Origin: Hydractinia symbiolongicarpus
Lineage: Eukaryota > Cnidaria > Hydrozoa > Anthoathecata > Hydractiniidae
Reading direction: 5' to 3'
Assembly: GCF_029227915.1 (NCBI RefSeq)
Contig: NC_079881.1
Span: 5,456,001 to 5,520,000, forward strand
Length of the DNA: 64,000 nt
The position numbers and the translations under genes were made by a program. Numbering within the stretch: the stretch's first letter is position 1; every line of letters starts with the position of its first letter. The notes beneath the pieces were generated by a model. The model saw only the letters and a list, made by a program, of their open reading frames with translations. It was not told the origin of the DNA and did not search any database. Of the stretch, positions 35,401 through 48,900 are shown one piece after another.

Positions 35401-38400
35401 TAGAAGTTTATTGGATTTACTTCTCGTTGAATGATTAGATGAATGGCAGACCAATTTAAAAATATCACAAGTATTACCTGGAGAATGCAGATAAAAAGTT
35501 ATAATAATGTTGAGAAATTTATAAGATCTGAAAGAGTAAGAATATTAAAATTAAGAAAAATAGGATTTGATGGTAAGTTAAAATTAGAAAAAGTAATGAT
35601 TCGGAGAGCAGCTTTTTGTAAGCGAAAAATTCTACATGACTTTGAAGTGAGACCCCACACTTGCGGATGGTATAAGAAATATGAGAAGAAAATAATGCAT
35701 GATAAATTGAAATTAGGATATCTTTAGGTACATAATATCTTAGTTTGCATAGAACTCCATATGTTTTTCTTAATTTATTGCCAATATAACATATCTGAAA
35801 ATCAAAATCTAGAAATTCATCTATTAAAATACCTAGATATCTTACATGAGATGAAAGCTCAAGTTTTTTCCATTCAATTCCAGCCTTATATCATAGTTGA
35901 CTGCTTTATTTCTTTGCCTATATAGAATGACTTCAGTCTGCTACATTTAATGCTATTTTGTTTTCAGTTAGCCATTTATATATACATTTTAAATCTATAT
36001 TTAATTGATTTTGCATTACTTTCAGATTATGGTTAGCATATAACATGCAAGTGTCATCTGCAAAATGAAAAATTTCTTAAAAAATTATTAAGTTAATTAA
36101 ATCCTTATTATAGAGTAAAAATAAAATAGGACCAAGAACGGAACCTTGGGGAACTCCATGTTTGATAAAAAGTTTTTTAGATTTGGTGTTAGTTAGGGAG
36201 ACATTGCACCCTAATTCTTGTAGAACCATTTTTAATATGTTTGGGAATACACCTTGTTGTAGAGAGAGATTAAAAATTTTGGTTAATATTGGAGAAATTG
36301 CTATATTGGCTTGTTTTATGATAAGATTAGGCACACTGTTTGGGCCGGATACTTTGTTTAAATCATGATTATTTATGAAATTTAAAACTCTTAATTAAAT
36401 ATGCTCTTTATAGCTTCTTTGTTCTATACGATCCTGGAAAAAGGCCAGCTAAATTTACTACAGATATCTTCAACATGGGTGCACATATAGTCCCTAGCAT
36501 CATTTGCTCATCCAGAGACATTAACATAATTTCTAATTTTACAAGCAAAAGTACATCAAACTTAGGTTAAACAAAGTTGACTTAGGCAGCAACTAAACTA
36601 AAGATTGCGCGAATAGATGTGGTTGTCCACTGGCTGTTAATGTCACCTGCAGACCCTTTCCCAAACAGACTAGGGCTACCTTTTGTTCATATCTGTACAT
36701 TAACCAAAACTCCAGAAAACAACCCTGCAATTTCAGAATTATATAAAAAGTTTATTTGAATTCCATAAGCAATCCACTGTTGTGACCCTCTTGAGGTCAA
36801 CATGACATTATATTTAGGGTAAAACAGAACACTTGCCTAGTGATTTTAATTAAAACATTTTTTAGATTTGTTTGACAATAGTGTATGTTTTCACAAAGTA
36901 CACCAATGTCATTTGCTAAAGGCAAAATCACATGATATTCCCACCTGAAAAATCATTTGCACCCCACTTTTGTAATTTTGTTACAAATACTGTTCAGAAA
37001 TGCACATTTTTTATTGAACTAAATAGCTATAGTGGCGGTTAAAACTAGGTTTTGTCTCCATAAGTAATTTTGGGGATGGTCAAAGCAGCTTGCAATTATA
37101 AAATAAAATATGGAGATGAAAATTAACTTTAACATATTTGTTTGAATAATGAAAAAGAAAAAAAAGACAGAGTTATAAAAATCAGTATAAGATTACCAAC
37201 AAATATAGCAGAATAGACTTGCCTGCGAATAACAGTGCTATCCACTATCCACTTTCCACCTGCTATATTGTGGGAATAGTCAAAAGAAAACACAAATCCA
37301 CACAAATTAATTTAGGCTAACGACTCAAAATTGCAGACTTTGAGAGAATTCAGCACACTGTGTGTTTTGTTATAAGTACAAAAACAATTACAACTATTGT
37401 GAGTAATACTAATAAATTTGTTTTTAAGGAATTGCATTTTCTGCAAATGACAACAACGTGCTGATTTACAAGAAAAGTGGAGGAAAATGGCAACAAGAAG
37501 CCATCTTGTCCGAGGTATGTATGTTATAAAATTTTAAGATAGTTAAAGCTTATCTTTTTCCCAAATGGTATTTTTAAATATAAGCTGTCATTTACGGGTC
37601 AGTTAAAACAGCTATAGCTGTCAAAGCGTATCTTAGAATAAATTTGCTCACATGATTGAACTGAAAATTGGGAATATTTTTGAATTAATATACCCAACAA
37701 ATCTTTTAAAATAGCCAAATTCAAACTGATGAAATATTTTATAACAAAAATTGAGCTTTATATTACTATAGTAATGTTAACTGACAGCCCTTTCATAACT
37801 GGTTGTTTCATGTTTTTTCCACATTGACCAAAACTAAGAAGTCTTAACCCTGTTTAGCTGTTTTTTTAACGTTCTTAACATTTGTGCAATCTCAGCATAA
37901 AGTAGTGTTTTACTCTGTGGGAAATGCAATAAAGTCAAAAAATATAAGAATACTAGTTGGTAGCCTGTTTGCCTCTCCTTTACATGTCACATGTCGTGTC
38001 AGCTAAATGATCACATGGGGACACGATTTGCAACTGTGTTTATCATATGTATTATTAATATAGAGATATTTGCAGTTGCCATTTCTAGTTTCAAGATTTT
38101 CTATTAGCAATCAGCTTTTGATTAGAACAAACAAAATATGATTAAACATTCTTTCGTAAGTAACATGATTTAAGGCTTAGATTATGTGTGAAAGACTTAA
38201 TGGTGAAATATTGAGATAATTAAATAAGAGGGAATTGAACTGACAGAACCGCTATTTAAAACTTTTTCGGTATATAAAAATATTTGAAGGTATAAAACAC
38301 AGGTACGACTCTGTACCTCTACTTTATAAAACAACCTGCCTAAACCCCCAAAGTATGTTTTCTTATCAAAACTATTAAGGGATAACAACTGGTTTTAATG

Positions 38401-41400
38401 TTGTATTATGAAATATAAAGCTTGTAGTCAAAAGTACAGAATCTATTATGTTATAATATATGCAGCACTCTATCATCCAATCTTAATGAAGATGTATTTA
38501 TGCTAGTAACACCTAAAATTAATGGAAAGTAGATGAATGCTTTTTTTATAACAGGACATGTAGAATTAAGATAACATTTGTTTACCCTGTCTTAAAAAGG
38601 CAAGTGTACATTTCCTATTTGTATTTTGTGTAGCATCATCAAAATGTAACCGGCATTGATTGGGCACCTGTCAGTAACCGTATTGTAACTTGTGGTGCTG
38701 ATCGTAATGGCTACGTTTGGGTTGAAGAAGGTGGAAAGTGGAAACCTACCCTTGTCATTTTGCGAATTAATCGTGCTGCGACATTTGTCAGATGGTCACC
38801 TAAAGGTTAGAATATGTTTTTGTTACCTTTATTGTATCCTAGTATGTTGCCACCCCCTCTCCCTGAAGAAATTTTACCAAACCTTCACCCCTCCTCTCTC
38901 ACTGCTGTGCATTGTGATATTGTTAAATTCACAGTTTATACAACGAGGGTTGTGGTTTTTAGAGGATAAATTTGCTGTTGCAAGTGGTGCTCGATTGATA
39001 TCTGTGTGCTACTTTGAAAAAGAAAATCACTGGTAAGTTCTTTATAACAAAGTACATAAAATATATAGTCCAGTATAGTGTACTAGAAAGAATTAAACTA
39101 GGGAAATTAATAAGGAATTTAATATGCCTTGGTGGTTTTAAACTGGTAGGGTTTTTGTGGCCAGAAAGTAAATATCTTTCATTCATTTTGATATAAACCT
39201 CAAAATTTAATATACAATTTCTTTAGGTGGGTGAGCAAACACATTAAGAAACCCATCCGGTCAACTGTGTTATCATTGGATTGGCATCCCAACAACATTT
39301 TGTTGGCTGCTTCTTCTTCCGATTTCAAGTGTCGTGTTTTCTCAGCTTACATCAAAGAGATTGAGCAGAAACCCGAACCAACAAACTGGGGAAAGAAAAT
39401 GCCATTCGGTGCATTGATGGCTGAATTCGCAAATGGAAGAGGTATATGAAAAACTTTGCGAATTTTTTTGTAAAATAAATCGTGGATTACGGATTGTGTA
39501 AGCTATCAGAATTGCGTAAGCTATCAGAAACTAAATCTTTTTTGAACTGATTTTTGTTGCATTTTGGTTTTGTTTGTTTTTTAAAAAAAACTATTTAAAA
39601 CTGAATAGCAAGTAAAAACTTTATACTGTAGTATTTTGTTTTTTCCTCAATCCTCAAATAAATTCTTGTTGTGCCTAAAATTGATGCCTAGCTGGCTGTT
39701 TGTGGTATTAATTTCTATCAGGGGCCATATAAAGATAAATTATGCAGGATAGAGAGGTTACCAGATTTTAAATGAATGCTTTTTTATCGATTAGCTGTGC
39801 TTATTTTAGTCCACTAAATAAACATCTCTAGTTGTTTCCATTATATTTTTCTTCGAAGCATTAAATGCCGCAAAAATTAATGCTGTTCAGTGAAAATGTT
39901 TTCACCATAATAGGGGGTTGATTTCATTGCAAGATGCCAATAAATTATTTGGAAAAATATTGACGGATTGATATTGTTGGATTTGTGTTGTTTGTTTTGG
40001 GTTTTTTTTTTCTAACAACTCTTTGCTATTTTAAACTTCTATCCAATTTTATTTTTTATTTTTTAGGCGGTTGGGTGCACGACGTGAAGTTCTCTCCATC
40101 TGGTTCCAAGATATGCTGGGTTGGACATGATTCCAGTCTGTCTGTCGTTCAAGGTGGCGAGAATGCTGAAGTTGCCACCGTTCAATTTGGCAATCTACCA
40201 TTTGTGACAACTGTGTGGTTGTCTGAGGGAACACTTGTTGCTGCTGGTTAGTTCGCATTCGACATTACTCATGAATGAATGCATTATACTTTTCGCAATA
40301 GAAACTGGATTTTTGGAACACTATAAGTATAAGGCTAACATGGAAAAATACAACAGGTTATCAGGACTCTAAATTTAACATTTTTAAAAATCTGGTTACA
40401 AGGATTTTAAATTTTTTTATCTTTCTCAGCCATATCTGCAACTTATGCACATGATGTTACTACAAAAAAACTGCGCAATGGTTTCAAAAAACATTTTTGA
40501 ACTGTGGGCATTAAACACAGAGTTTGGTTGCAGTATCCTTGTTTATTGTCTGCTAGTTTAAAAAAATCTTTAAAAGTGGATCAAATTCTTATATTTCTTG
40601 TTAGGTCATGATTTTATTCCCATGGTATTTACTCATGATGGTAACAACAAAGTGTCATTTATTGCTAAACTTGATCAGCCAGTCAAGAAGGGAGGTGATG
40701 AGGAGACAATGAGTGCTATGGATAAATTCCGATCGTTGGATAAGCGAGCCACTGGTACAAAAGAAGTCAAATCTTCCACAACTCACACCAATACTATTGT
40801 GTATGTTTTGTTTGTTTCGTGCCAATGTGTACCCCAATCGGGGGATTTTAGAAATTTTGTCACCTTGTCAATCACTATGTTCTTCTATTAAGTAATGGAA
40901 AGATGTCAGCAAAATATCATTGTAATAATTTGTGTAATAGCGTTCTAATAAGTTTACGGACCTGGTTTTGTTGTTGTTGTTGTTGCTATTGTATTATTTT
41001 CTCGATTTTTTTGTGTGTCGAAATATCTGTTTAAAGTAAAGGTTATCACAAGCTTTTAAGTTTTCCTGTATACATGCAATATTTTGCGATATTTGTTGCT
41101 GTTATATTTTATATTTATTACTGTTATTTCAGCTACATACCTAGTCGTGAAACCCGCAATACGTAAAGGATTGGTACTAACGTAAAATGTTTTGTTTGTT
41201 TAGCCAACTTTCTGTGTACCAGGGAGAAAGAGAGAGTGTGACAAAGATTTCGTCTGGTGGGATGGATGGTAAAGTTGTTATCTGGGATATCAAGGTAAAC
41301 TTTTTTTGAAAAATCTTTGCTCACTGGACTGATATGGTTACCATTATGTCTTGAAGTTACATTGCTACTTGGGTGTTCAGGATCTAAGCAGTCGCAGCTT

Positions 41401-41492
41401 GATGTTTTGTGTTTGCTTTATGATTAGGACGATTTTATAATTCTATTTTTTAGAGCTTGGAAAAATCCATTGCTGACTTGAAAATTGTCTAG
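32425..41492 (+). CDS. ARPC1: ARPC1, Arp2/3 complex subunit 1, copy 1
   Basis: Nine exons: 32425-32497, 37429-37514, 38634-38805, 38963-39032, 39227-39441, 40067-40246, 40605-40800, 41204-41294 and 41454-41492. They give 373 residues, matching the family's roughly 370. This is a WD40 beta-propeller. Diagnostic stretches include [102 protein letters not shown] and the C-terminal [11 protein letters not shown]. The subunit sits in the Arp2/3 complex that nucleates branched actin filaments in the cytoplasm. Intron 1 (about 4.9 kb) holds a TIR element and an antisense LINE. The duplication junction lies about 260 bp after the stop, with no AATAAA in between. Confidence 0.96.
34035..34740. mobile_element. 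TIR element (MITE) in ARPC1 intron 1, copy 1 only complete
   Basis: Inverted ends of about 28 bp (CAGTACTGTGAAAAGGTTTG on the left, near-identical on the right) flank a 706-bp unit with TA on both sides, as in Tc1/mariner-type insertions. It contains three tandem copies of a 53-bp block. No transposase frame. In unit 2 only the left about 140 bp survive (from 51746). Confidence 0.75.
34351..34490. repeat. 53-bp tandem repeat inside the MITE
   Basis: CGATCTTAAAAAACATTTCT begins at 34351, 34404 and 34457, exactly 53 bp apart, with the third copy truncated. Confidence 0.85.
35028..35050. repeat. GTA trinucleotide microsatellite
   Basis: A short run of GTAGTAGTAGTAGTAGTA next to an ATATATAT tract, present in unit 1 only because unit 2 has a deletion here. 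Confidence 0.8.
35200..36400 (-). mobile_element. Degraded LINE reverse transcriptase, copy 1
   Basis: Broken minus-strand frames carry non-LTR retrotransposon signatures: [19 protein letters not shown] and [20 protein letters not shown] near 36110-36330, a FADD catalytic core near 36040-36075 followed by [10 protein letters not shown], and a C-terminal-like [17 protein letters not shown] near 35330-35370. Frames are interrupted by stops and shifts, and the segment with the first catalytic Asp (DLQKAFDTV) present in the unit 2 copy is deleted. It is a dead element, antisense in ARPC1 intron 1. Confidence 0.8.
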
Positions 41493-41753
41493 TTGTCCAA
41501 ATGAGGTACACACAATGATAAAGAAAGATGAGAAAATATGTGGTAACATGTGTGACCAGGGAAATTTTGTATTAACATTTTTTTTGAAGACACAATTGTT
41601 TAGTAAACTTTGTCTTGCTACCCCAAGTCATATGCATCATCATTATTTTCGTCGGGGAAATTCCCCCAAATATTTTAGCTGGGAATGTTTGGGAAGATTT
41701 TATCGTTAAATTGATTTGCTTCGTTACTAGGCGTGCCTTGAAAACTGCTTTTC

Positions 41754-41766
41754 GACAAGAAAAAGA
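41754..41766. other. Duplication junction filler (13 bp)
   Basis: Unit 1 homology ends at 41753 and unit 2 homology starts at 41767. The 13 bases between begin GACAAGAA, which is identical to the first bases right after the breakpoint in the EEP gene (24388-24395). The two ancestral breakpoints share TTTTC. Confidence 0.85.
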
Positions 41767-44700
41767 CGACAAGAACGAGAATCAGCAGGACTTGACACGT
41801 GATCATACAAACCGGTTTCTACTTACGCCCGCATTACATTCTGAAACGTCCGATCCTTCGAAAGACGAGACGGTCAATAATCGATTTGTTTCAGACACAA
41901 CAGATACAAACACGACGCAACATGCGGAACGATTTCGTACGAAGGAAATTGACACGGATAATGTAACGTCAGCCGAAGAGGACTTGCAGACACGTTTACT
42001 AAAGGACAAAGAAATGCTCAACAACACCACGATTAACGAACAGAAAAGCGAACGATTTCGTTTAATAACTGATCAACTAAAAAATATCGAAAAAGAAATC
42101 GTTATGTTACATGGAGCGAACGATAATTTTGAAAATCGTTTTTATAGGAACGAGAGTGGGAAAAACACCTCCGCTGCGGTAGAGAGCGGTGTGATGAAGT
42201 CTGACGTATCCAAATGGAAAACACGGTTAACTCTGCCGACATTGACGGAAGAAAAAAATGATCGTTTCCATGCCAATGACGTCCTAATAACTGAAATGAA
42301 TCCAGCAAAACTTGACAATGCAAGGTCGTCAGAAAGTACATACAGCGAAGCAAGTGAGACATCACCACAGAGAAACGTCGAAGAAGGTACCCCTTTAGCG
42401 GACATTGATTTAGATTCTGACAAAATGCACCATTTAGTTAACGAAGTGCTATTACAACCAAAGTTAAGAACATTCAACGAAGAATTTAAAAATGACCAGC
42501 TCTTGGAAGAGTTGCTAACACATCGGCGATTACACTATATGCAAAATAAATCCAGTGAAGCGAGATATAAGAGAACATTGAAAGTGTTACACCTAAAAAG
42601 AAGGAAAAAAGGCGTGATGGGAAAAACTAAAAGACGTAGTCATCGTTTGGGTAAACGAGTAAAGGCAGTAAATGCTAGCAAAAGAGGCAATGTTGTGGAA
42701 CCCACAAACGAACTCAACTACGTCATAACAACCGTAACGTCTGATTTAAATTCAGGAGAGCCGTTTCTCGTTGCTAACGTTAAATTACCTAGAGATAAAC
42801 GATTTCAACGTCATTGCATGGAAAAAATTATGGCCGACGTTAGCAATACTAATTCTGAAGCTGAAAAAAAGTTACCCGTGTTTATTATGGGAGACTTTCA
42901 TTTCGATCATTTAACCGGTGCAGACGATACGGGAGATATCTATAAAATTTTAAACAATTTACAAATTGATGGAGATAATTATCATGCACCAATCATATAC
43001 AGCGAAAAAGATCCAATCACAACCGTGTACGGCCGTCGCTTTGACAACATTTTAACAAACATGAATCTAAAAGGTAACCTTAAAACGATCGGTCCAGATT
43101 TGCCTGTTGAACCGGAACCGATTATTCTACCGTTGACATTACAAAGACTTTATAATAATTATATGACGGCCTTGTACTCTTCGGATGGCGGAGAGTCGGA
43201 TTCAATCTATGAATGTATTAAAGCATTTCAGCTAGCAGGCAAATCTGAGCTGAATAACGTCGTTTGTAAAGATAGCTGGGTCCCTTCAAGCTTCATAAGC
43301 GATCACTTGCCACTGCAGGTAAAAGTAAAAATAAAAGTTCCAGGAAAGTCTTCTCCGATTGAGATTAACATTGCGAGTTGGAATATTCAAGGCGATACTT
43401 TTAAAGAACGATTGATGGATCCTGCTGTGAAAAAGCAATTCTTTTCATACTTGAAGAACTTCAATATGGCTGTCTTTCAGGAATTTCCAGGACATGATCG
43501 TATTTTGGATGACGATGAACTGGGAACAAGTAATGATTTTTGATTTATCAAACTCATCCTTAGTCCGTACGTTTGAGTCAATCCTTTCTCTCACTATTTG
43601 TGTTTACAGAATGAAAACAAGGTTGGGATGTACGTTCTTACACATGGTTCAAACTTTCGCCTCTTTGTGTGATCAGTTTACACGATCTCTCAATCAATTA
43701 TAGTGATTATTTTCCAAACCCTCACTTTTCCAATTTTAATACTCTGAATTTGTTTTTATACAAATTGAGATAAACTGCAAATAAAAAAATATTTCGGTTA
43801 CAATATGCTTTAAAAGAGTAGTAAGCTAGTTTCAATACTCTGATATGTTTAGAAAATTTATCAGTCTGATTTTCCAAAGAAAGGAAAACAAAACGACTTG
43901 TTACTATCTAACTTTTTTTGTTTTTCCAACTGCGAATTTAACTAACAAATTAACGACATCAAAGGTCTTCACCTTTTCGATCAATCAGATATACAATAAA
44001 AAATATATGTGCTGTCAGACATAAAATTGATAAAATTTCAAAAAATTCCAAACTGTTCTGACTTTTATCATTCTTATTAAAACACCGTGTGTATTGCAAA
44101 AAAAGAGTTTTAACGTTAACAAGAACTTTAACGTAAAAGACGTGGAATATTTGAACAAAAAACAGTAAGATCAGAGCATAAAATTAAATTTTCATATTTT
44201 CAGGTGATATTGTTCGATTGAAACAAGGCGATATAACCACGGATTTTGGCATGTATGTGAGTGAATACTCCAAGGACGGAGAAGCAGATATGTTTGTACT
44301 TCGAAAAAAATTCAAAGACGAGGAAACTGTAACGTTAGACGACAACTCCCACGTCATTACAACAGTCGGTTTATTTGCACCGAAATTAGTTATCGATACC
44401 GTAAAAATACGACCATGTTTGTATACCGTCAAAACAAGCGAGAATGACGTATCCACCGGAGTGGGGTTTGCAAAAATCATGAATGCTATACAGAAGGACG
44501 TCGCTACAAGAAAATGTGACTTTAAAGTTCTACTCGGAAGCATGAACCTGGAAGAAAATTTTGATCTTGATAAAGAAATATATAAAAATTACAAGTATAT
44601 CAACATGAAATGTAAAATGACTGATGGAAAGAACAAGTACACATACAATATCCCCAGATCACGTGATCTTGCTGATTACGTCATCATACTTGATCGAGAT

Positions 44701-44838
44701 AAAGACGTAGAGTTTGATGAGTGTACCATCGGACTGCCAGGTGATGAGCCGAAAAGAGGGATAGATAAGTTGAGTGACTTTGAAGAGTTGTCGACACACT
44801 ACCCCTTCTCCATTGTGGTGAAGAAACCCGAAATCTAG
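41767..44838 (+). pseudogene. 5'-truncated duplicate of the EEP gene
   Basis: Contains EEP exon 3 from codon 302 onward (41767-43529) and exon 4 (44204-44838). The signal peptide, exons 1-2 and the N-terminal catalytic motifs of domain 1 are missing. In the retained exons only a few bases differ from the parent; one changes an Asp to Glu near the 5' end (around 41868). The frame is open about 155 bp further upstream into ARPC1 downstream sequence, but no ATG occurs in that added part; the first in-frame Met is inside the EEP segment (the Met of KDKEMLNN). I call it a very young truncated pseudogene; a novel product from internal initiation is possible. Confidence 0.85.
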
Positions 44839-45951
44839 TGGGAACACAAACTGTGGTGAATTTATTATCACAAAGCTTATACTTCCGCAATTGTAATCAA
44901 GGAGCTATATGTACAAGAAACACATATTCATGGAGATTTACAAATGTTATAGTTGCAACTTGTATTATATACATACATCATTATCACTCAGCTCACAGAA
45001 TGTATGCCCCATAAGTCAGAAGTATTATTTCGGTGGCTTGTTACCACCCGTCCTGGCGAGTTGTTACGAGCTAAACCTCGCTTGTTGTAGTGAGTTAAAT
45101 CCCATTCGCTGTAGCGAGTTTTACTTGTTGTAACGAGTTACAAAATAAAAGCGGAAACAATTTGGCGCGGCTTTAACGACATTCGCTATTTTAAAAAAAT
45201 ACCATTTGGTGTGACAGACAGACAGACGTATAGGGGTAATAATATTACGGAGAAATTTTTTCATTTAATTATATAAAACTTTTTTTCAAAATTATTACAT
45301 ATAAACAAAAAAATAATTCATACGTTCCTAGCATGAAGATATAATATTAAAAAACAAAAAAAGTATGCAAAATCCTACTGTAAATGCTCTACTAAACGCC
45401 ACAGGCGTTTATCTACTTTTGAGATCTCTAAGGGTGCGTTTATTGGAGCCAGGTGTTAAGTAGATACCGAGCAAATGTTTATTAAAAACCTAAATATTCA
45501 AATTTTTAACCCTAATAAACGCCCTTTTTGACTGTAGACAAGAAACGTTTATTAGAGGCAGGGCGTTTTATATTTTTTAATTCCTAGAGGGACGTTTAAT
45601 AGAGCCTTTATGTATGAAAACAATGTGTTAAACATACGATGGTGATTTTATATCTATATGAGACAACAATAATAATGCCAGGGTTAAAATTATGCACATA
45701 AAATGTCTACCGATACATCGCTGAGATGGAAGACTTTTACATACAGATCGTCGGTTGGTAAATCATTCAAGCAATTTGACAAACACTAAACACAACAAAA
45801 CGTCAACTAGAAATGACGCAAAAAACGCATTCCTTGCTTTAAGAAGTAATCGTGGTTTCTGTATCGTCAGAGAGTTAATAATTCGTAGAAGAAATAAATA
45901 AATACATGCATGCAGAGTACACAAAAACAAATGTTGATGCTTACATTTATG

Positions 45952-48900
45952 TTATGAGAGTGATTGCAGCAGGGGCTCCTTTAAAAATTCCCCTAATTTT
46001 TCCATCTAAACAATAGTAGAACACATATATAAATCAATTAATCAGGGAATCAATCCGCCAATCAATGAACATCAGTTATATTAAGATTTGTCATGACATG
46101 TATCATGCCTCACTGAGAATGGTTCACGCTGATCGGCCTCCGATTGAGTATTATCGGGATAATCAAATTGAAGTAGAGCGTGCATCAATAACATACTGTC
46201 TGGCAGCGAGCCGGATTCGATCTATTACAAGGAGCTGTAGACCTACCCGCTACACGTGCATCAATACGTTATCGATGCACGTAAATAGCTTATCCAGGCC
46301 TGAAAAAAATCGCTTATATATGGGCAATAATTTTCGCATTTGAATGTTTTAGCGAGAAATTTTCGCGAAAGAATCAATTATTTCATAAACGATAAAAAAC
46401 CGCAAGATTTTAATCGACTCAAAGAGTTGGTTAAAAACTACTACACAAAATCTAGAATAAGGATATAAAGCAAATTATTTTTATATCATTAAAAAAATAA
46501 AAATTCATGAAAATTAACGATCCTGGGAGAATAAACTTTCGCGATTAAGCCTTTTCAATTATTTTCGCAGGACCCATCTTTCGCGATTAAATCGCAAAAA
46601 AAAAATTTCCAAAACTTTCTTTCTTTTAAAGTAAAGAAAGGTTTAACATGGCATCACAAAATAATTTTTAACATGTAAGAGCAGTTACGAGTGCGCACGA
46701 AAACACATTCTTCGATAAATTTAAGTTTACTTCTTTAAAATAAAATGTATAAAAGTACGCTGTTTTTTTATGGATTGTGTTTTCTTATTTTAAGTTGAAT
46801 ATCTTTAACTTTGGCCAAAACCATCCTGAAATATTCGTAGAGCAGTTAAGATTAAAAAAACTGGAAAGCAAAATGGCACAAAAATTACGCCTAATTCAAC
46901 TGACAGACAGACACCCCATTTTGTCTAGTGCAAAGGGTAACAAATTGTGTAATGTATTAAAGTTCTGGTGAAAAAAAACTCCCATGTGCCAGGCTAAGCT
47001 TTTAGTGCGGTGGGCAAAAATCAATACGCGAACAGACTCGCATGCATAAAGTAGTTTAAACTTACTTTTAATTTTAAAATACCAAAGCCAACATCCGTGT
47101 TTGCATACATGCACAAAAGAATACCAGATATCTTTGTTACAGTGACTTTTCCTTCCTAAAAATATATACATAGAAAAAAAAGTTTATAACGGTCTATAGA
47201 TAAAGCGTTTATATTTATAAAGTCAATCAATCTCGTGATTTAATAAATACTTTATACTTAAACTTCCTTAATTTTCACGCCTAAAAACGTTTTTGCGCCC
47301 TTTCAACCTAGCGCACCCCACAAAAATTCCCGTTTCCGAGCTGGATTATTTTTTTCGATCTATGATTCCACTATAAATGATGTTATCAAAAAAAAAATTT
47401 AAGGGGCAGCACACAAAATAATAATAACATACATCAAGAAACAAAATTTCAGTGGAAAAGGTAGAAAAAAAATCTGCAGGAATTTCCTAGTATTTTAAAT
47501 GTCTAAATGTTTGGAATATGATTAAATATAATTTCTCTCAAAACTAATTTAATTACAACCACTTTTGTAACAGCAACAAAATAGTTGTTAAGTCGTAGAG
47601 CAGGGATTTGCCATTAAAAAATTTCACAGATTTAAAAAAAAATCATATTTAGGTAACGAAATAATCATTTAAACTTTTTTTTTCTTTGAAGAACCTATTT
47701 CCAACTTAAATTCCCACCTAAACTTTAAGTTCAGTTTTTAAAAATTTTTTTCACATTCTCAGCAATTCTGAAAATCTCGCAATATTTTTGAAACCAAACA
47801 GTTCCCCTCGTTTACAAATCAACAATAATATAAGATGACTTTACATACGTCGCAATCCATGAACATATACTCAAGTCCTTCATTGTTAAATGCCATCTTT
47901 CCACCTTTTTCATATGCAGACCAAATATTTGATGCTACGGCAGCAGTTACTTTAGCATCTTTGTATACATCAGTCCCAGCATACGCCAACAAGGACCCTT
48001 CATGATTAAGCAGCCTAGATTTGAATTAGTTTAGAAACTTAGAAAGATCGTAATATAAAGGCTCTCTTTTCCAAACTTTTAATTCTTCTAATGCGAGAAA
48101 TTGTGCAAAAAGTTATAGCTGTTGAACTACAACTGGCAAAATTATAACATAATTTGACCTGAAGAAAATATAAGCATGTCAAAATATGTCAGTTAAAAGT
48201 TTGTTTTCAAAACTATCTGGATTTGTTCTTTTACATTCATTCTGTTATAGATCATTTTTAAATTACAGTTCAAGGGAACTAGAGGTATAAAATGATGGAC
48301 CTATATTATGGATCTTAAAAAGTTGGTTAACAAGTCTTTTTAATTTTTTTTAAAAGCTCCTTTTCGTTTTCAAGATATGCACATTTAAAGAATTTCAATT
48401 ATACTGCATAAATTATGATGTCATATTTAAGTAATAGCAAATTTTGACATTTTTTTTCATCTGTAATTTTAGACCTGTGTCAAACTTTATCAATGCATAG
48501 ATATATATTATAAAGGTGAATTGATTAACAAATTTTTTTGTCAAAATAACACTTGTTTGATCGTTCCAGGCATCTTAATTTCCTTTCCCAGCTATGCAAT
48601 TGTTAAACCCGAAATGACTTACCGCGGAAATGTAAACATTTAAAAAGGTCTATAATGAATTCAGCATCAAAATTTATGAAAACATGCACATTTTTTAGTT
48701 ATACACTAAGTACAATGGCCTTTATTAGTAGCCAAACTTTATATATATTATGGTCAAACTCGACTTGCTAAAATCTTTGTTTACATTTTATTTCGGCAGG
48801 CCAATAGTTTTTTAACCAATCAGATCTTCTAAAAAGAATTATTAGCCAATTAAATTGCTTTATTTTGCCTGCCAAAAAATAAAAACAAAAAAATTATCAA

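Larger units (their letters stand above)
24387..41753. repeat. Tandem duplication, unit 1 (about 17.4 kb)
   Basis: This segment is repeated directly at 41767-58681. It starts inside EEP exon 3 and ends about 260 bp after the ARPC1 stop codon. It holds the EEP 3' part, LAMTOR2 and ARPC1 as unit 2 does. Alignment is continuous by eye except for listed indels and replaced blocks. Confidence 0.96.

Noticed and set aside
40049-40258. Minus-strand frame of 69 codons
   Set aside because: Antisense shadow of ARPC1 exon 6; the same appears at 56952-57176.
41615-41766. New N-terminus for the truncated EEP copy
   Set aside because: The open part contains no ATG, so it is not a supported coding start.
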